Part shown: positions 62,768 to 64,000 of the stretch, piece after piece | Layout: the number at the start of each line of letters is the position of its first letter | How positions within the stretch are numbered: position 1 is the first letter of the stretch | DNA from: Pontibacter flavimaris | GTDB taxonomy: Bacteria; Bacteroidota; Bacteroidia; Cytophagales; Hymenobacteraceae | Assembly: GCF_001907195.1 (NCBI RefSeq) | Contig: NZ_LVWA01000005.1 | Location: 620,001 to 684,000 of the forward strand | Direction of reading: 5' to 3' | DNA: 64,000 nucleotides | Program-made: the position numbers and the translations under genes | The notes under the pieces: generated by a model | Seen by the model: the letters and a program-made list of their open reading frames with translations, nothing else | What the model was told of the DNA's origin: nothing | Databases searched by the model: none

Positions 62768-62840
62768 TACATGTATTACAAATTGTACTTGTTAAAAAGA
62801 ACTGAAAGTAATATGTTTGCAAAAATCAATTACAAATGTG
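62768..62840. promoter_or_regulatory. Divergent operator/promoter region of the Mu-like element
   Basis: Palindromes TACATGTA (62768-62775) and TACAAATTGTA (62777-62787) lie beside a plus-strand Bacteroidota-type promoter: TTG at 62789 and TATGTTTG at 62812-62819, 20 nt apart, matching the -33/-7 arrangement. A half-matching TACAAATGTG is at 62831. This fits repression of the transposase genes by the XRE protein. Confidence 0.55.
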
Positions 62841-62877
62841 TGTGCAAAGTAATAGATAATATTTAACAAATAGTCAT

Positions 62878-63168
62878 ATGAAGCTGATAAAAGGAGTTTT
62901 ATTTATGGAGTATGCTGACTTGGTGGATACCTACGGCATAGGGCGCAGCACCATTGATGCCGGTGTGAACAAGCACAGCAAAGGCATTTCTCCTTCCTGG
63001 GCTTCCATGAAAGACCCGGAGGACAAGCGCAAACGCCTTATCGTTTACAGCACCATTCCGGCCCACAGCAAAAAGCGAATGCCATCAGAGCAGGAGCTAA
63101 TTCGGTTATACCATAACCAAGAGGCTGAGCGGAAAAAAATAGGACAGTTGCTTAAAAAGGGCAAGTAA
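62878..63168 (+). CDS. Small protein resembling the Mu-type transposase N-terminus
   Basis: A 96-residue protein: MKLIKGVLFMEYADLVDTYG, GRSTIDAGVN, SWASMKDPEDKRKRLIVYST, IPAHSKKRMPSEQELIRLYH. Its plan matches the first 60-70 residues of the next gene's product (LYYSRTYLFTKVGLSQKALK, then VKAEGETWYCYDEIPLPSRE): a helical DNA-binding start, a central strand segment and an IP..S/P-R motif. It may be a stand-alone copy of that domain that competes for or cooperates at element ends (inference). The first gene of the rightward operon, 19 nt before the transposase. Confidence 0.65.
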   Translation: MKLIKGVLFMEYADLVDTYGIGRSTIDAGVNKHSKGISPSWASMKDPEDKRKRLIVYSTIPAHSKKRMPSEQELIRLYHNQEAERKKIGQLLKKGK

Positions 63169-63187
63169 GATTAGGGAGGGTTGTAGC

Positions 63188-64000
63188 ATGAAGAAGATCA
63201 TTGAGGGCAGGCTTTATTATTCCCGTACTTATCTTTTTACCAAGGTAGGACTATCGCAGAAGGCTTTGAAGCACTGGCATGAAAGAAAAACCGTGTCCTA
63301 TGTGAAGGCGGAAGGCGAAACCTGGTATTGCTACGACGAAATCCCCCTGCCCAGCCGCGAGAAAATCATTGAGCGCGAAGATATAGAGTTGGTTGATTAC
63401 TTAGCCTACGGCTATTACGAGGACTACGCCCGCTTCATGCCTGCCGTAGGCGATGCCGGGGTAAAGCAACCGAACAAGCGCAAGGCCAAGGCCCGCGAGT
63501 GGGCCGTGTGGGAGCGCCTGGAGCGGATCACCAGCGAGGAAAATCCGAACCGCGTGACCATCGCCCGCGCCTTCTACCTCTATAAGGAGAAGCTGCGCAT
63601 GCCCAAGGGGCTGACCCACTACCACAGCTTCTACAAAAAGCTGTGCGAGTTCCGCAGAAACCCCGCCGCCGCTTTAATTGATGCCAAAACAGGCAGGAAG
63701 AGCAACCGCAGCAAGAAAACAGAGCGGCACGTGCAGATACTGGAAGCGCTCCACGCCCTGCCCAATAAGTACAAAGGCCCAACCATCAGCGAGATGGCAA
63801 ACGAGCTGTTCAGGAGAGAGGGCCTGCCGGGGCTTGCCTATGAGACGATAAAGAAGATACTGGCAGACCCTGCCCTGCAAGCGCGCACCTACCTCTCGCG
63901 CCACGGGGCAAAGGCCCACTCCGACGAGCACGAAGGCTACATCCGCTTTGAGAGGCCGCAGGCTATAGGGGTACGTGCAGAAATGGACGGCGTGAAGCTG
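63188..64000 (+). CDS. Mu-like transposase, 5' part (runs off the window)
   Basis: An open frame of 271 codons from the ATG at 63188 to the window end. The N-terminal part (1-60) is a Mu-type DNA-binding domain. A charged helical region follows (KQPNKRKAKAREWAVWERLE, RVTIARAFYLYKEKLRMPKG), then ALHALPNKYKGPTISEMANE and LAYETIKKILADPALQARTY, a second helix-turn-helix-like part. The last residues (RPQAIGVRAEMDGVKL) reach the first Asp of the DDE/RNase H-like core. The catalytic domain is beyond the window, so activity cannot be judged. Confidence 0.72.
   Translation, partial: MKKIIEGRLYYSRTYLFTKVGLSQKALKHWHERKTVSYVKAEGETWYCYDEIPLPSREKIIEREDIELVDYLAYGYYEDYARFMPAVGDAGVKQPNKRKAKAREWAVWERLERITSEENPNRVTIARAFYLYKEKLRMPKGLTHYHSFYKKLCEFRRNPAAALIDAKTGRKSNRSKKTERHVQILEALHALPNKYKGPTISEMANELFRREGLPGLAYETIKKILADPALQARTYLSRHGAKAHSDEHEGYIRFERPQAIGVRAEMDGVKL

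Noticed and set aside
1..64000. CRISPR array or cas genes
   Set aside because: No regularly spaced direct repeats of CRISPR length and no Cas-like proteins were found; the only short tandem repeats are AAGTATA copies.

Overview
The window looks like a chromosome segment of a Bacteroidota bacterium of the order Cytophagales, most likely Hymenobacteraceae and Pontibacter-like. This is inferred from gene content (DUF5690, DUF4136 and DUF5996 proteins, an ebo cluster, a Bacteroidota-type stressosome module, SUMF-like and Gfo/Idh exported proteins), from the near absence of strong Shine-Dalgarno sequences, and from a roughly balanced GC content. A short motif, AAGTATA/TATACTT, recurs throughout, both between genes and inside them.

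Region 1 (1-15.3 kb) is conserved-looking chromosome. It holds a paaN aldehyde dehydrogenase, a small coiled-coil protein and a receiver-only response regulator. A tight minus-strand operon follows: rsbR-rsbS-rsbT, a HATPase-SpoIIE phosphatase and a HATPase-histidine kinase (a stressosome signalling module). Then come tRNA-Pro(GGG), a DUF4136 lipoprotein, a serine acetyltransferase-like protein, and three exported glycosidases in a row (GH123-like, GH27, and a GDSL-GH20 fusion).

Region 2 (15.5-31.6 kb) has a plus-strand SDR / FMN reductase / MFS / M20 amidohydrolase run, a DUF5690 membrane protein and a sorbosone-dehydrogenase-like lipoprotein. It ends with a complete minus-strand ebo cluster in the order A-B-C-D-E-F plus a GAF protein. 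An IS5-family element (31935-32838) with a -1 frameshift transposase lies upstream of eboA.

Region 3 (33-46 kb) contains exported sugar-metabolism-type proteins (TIM-barrel isomerase-like, ApbE, Gfo/Idh/MocA, SUMF-like, sialidase-like). It also has a frameshifted di-haem cytochrome c, an orphan solute-binding protein without a signal peptide, an SDR, a DUF5996 protein and rpiA.

Region 4 (46-58.7 kb) is a decaying accessory stretch. It has a YceI gene with an internal deletion, an mhqO-like dioxygenase with an amber codon, an esterase joined to an acetyltransferase fragment, a truncated copper-chaperone-like gene joined to an endonuclease fragment, and an AbiE-like toxin-antitoxin pair carrying two single-base frameshifts. 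Set among these are intact genes: a second mhqO, an ice-binding (DUF3494) lipoprotein with an OmpA-family partner, a beta-barrel protein and an AraC-type regulator.

Region 5 (58.7-61.65 kb) looks like an integron-type gene cassette array without an integrase. Three attC-like sites lie just after stop codons. The array is interrupted by a broken IS110-family transposase. The cassettes carry an exported protein of unknown function and a small membrane protein/ABC ATPase pair.

Region 6 (about 61.7 kb to the window end) is the left part of a Mu-like transposable element: an XRE repressor, a divergent operator/promoter region, a small protein resembling the transposase N-terminus, and a Mu-type transposase that runs off the window.

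All functional statements come from reading motifs and recalling protein families; no database search was run.
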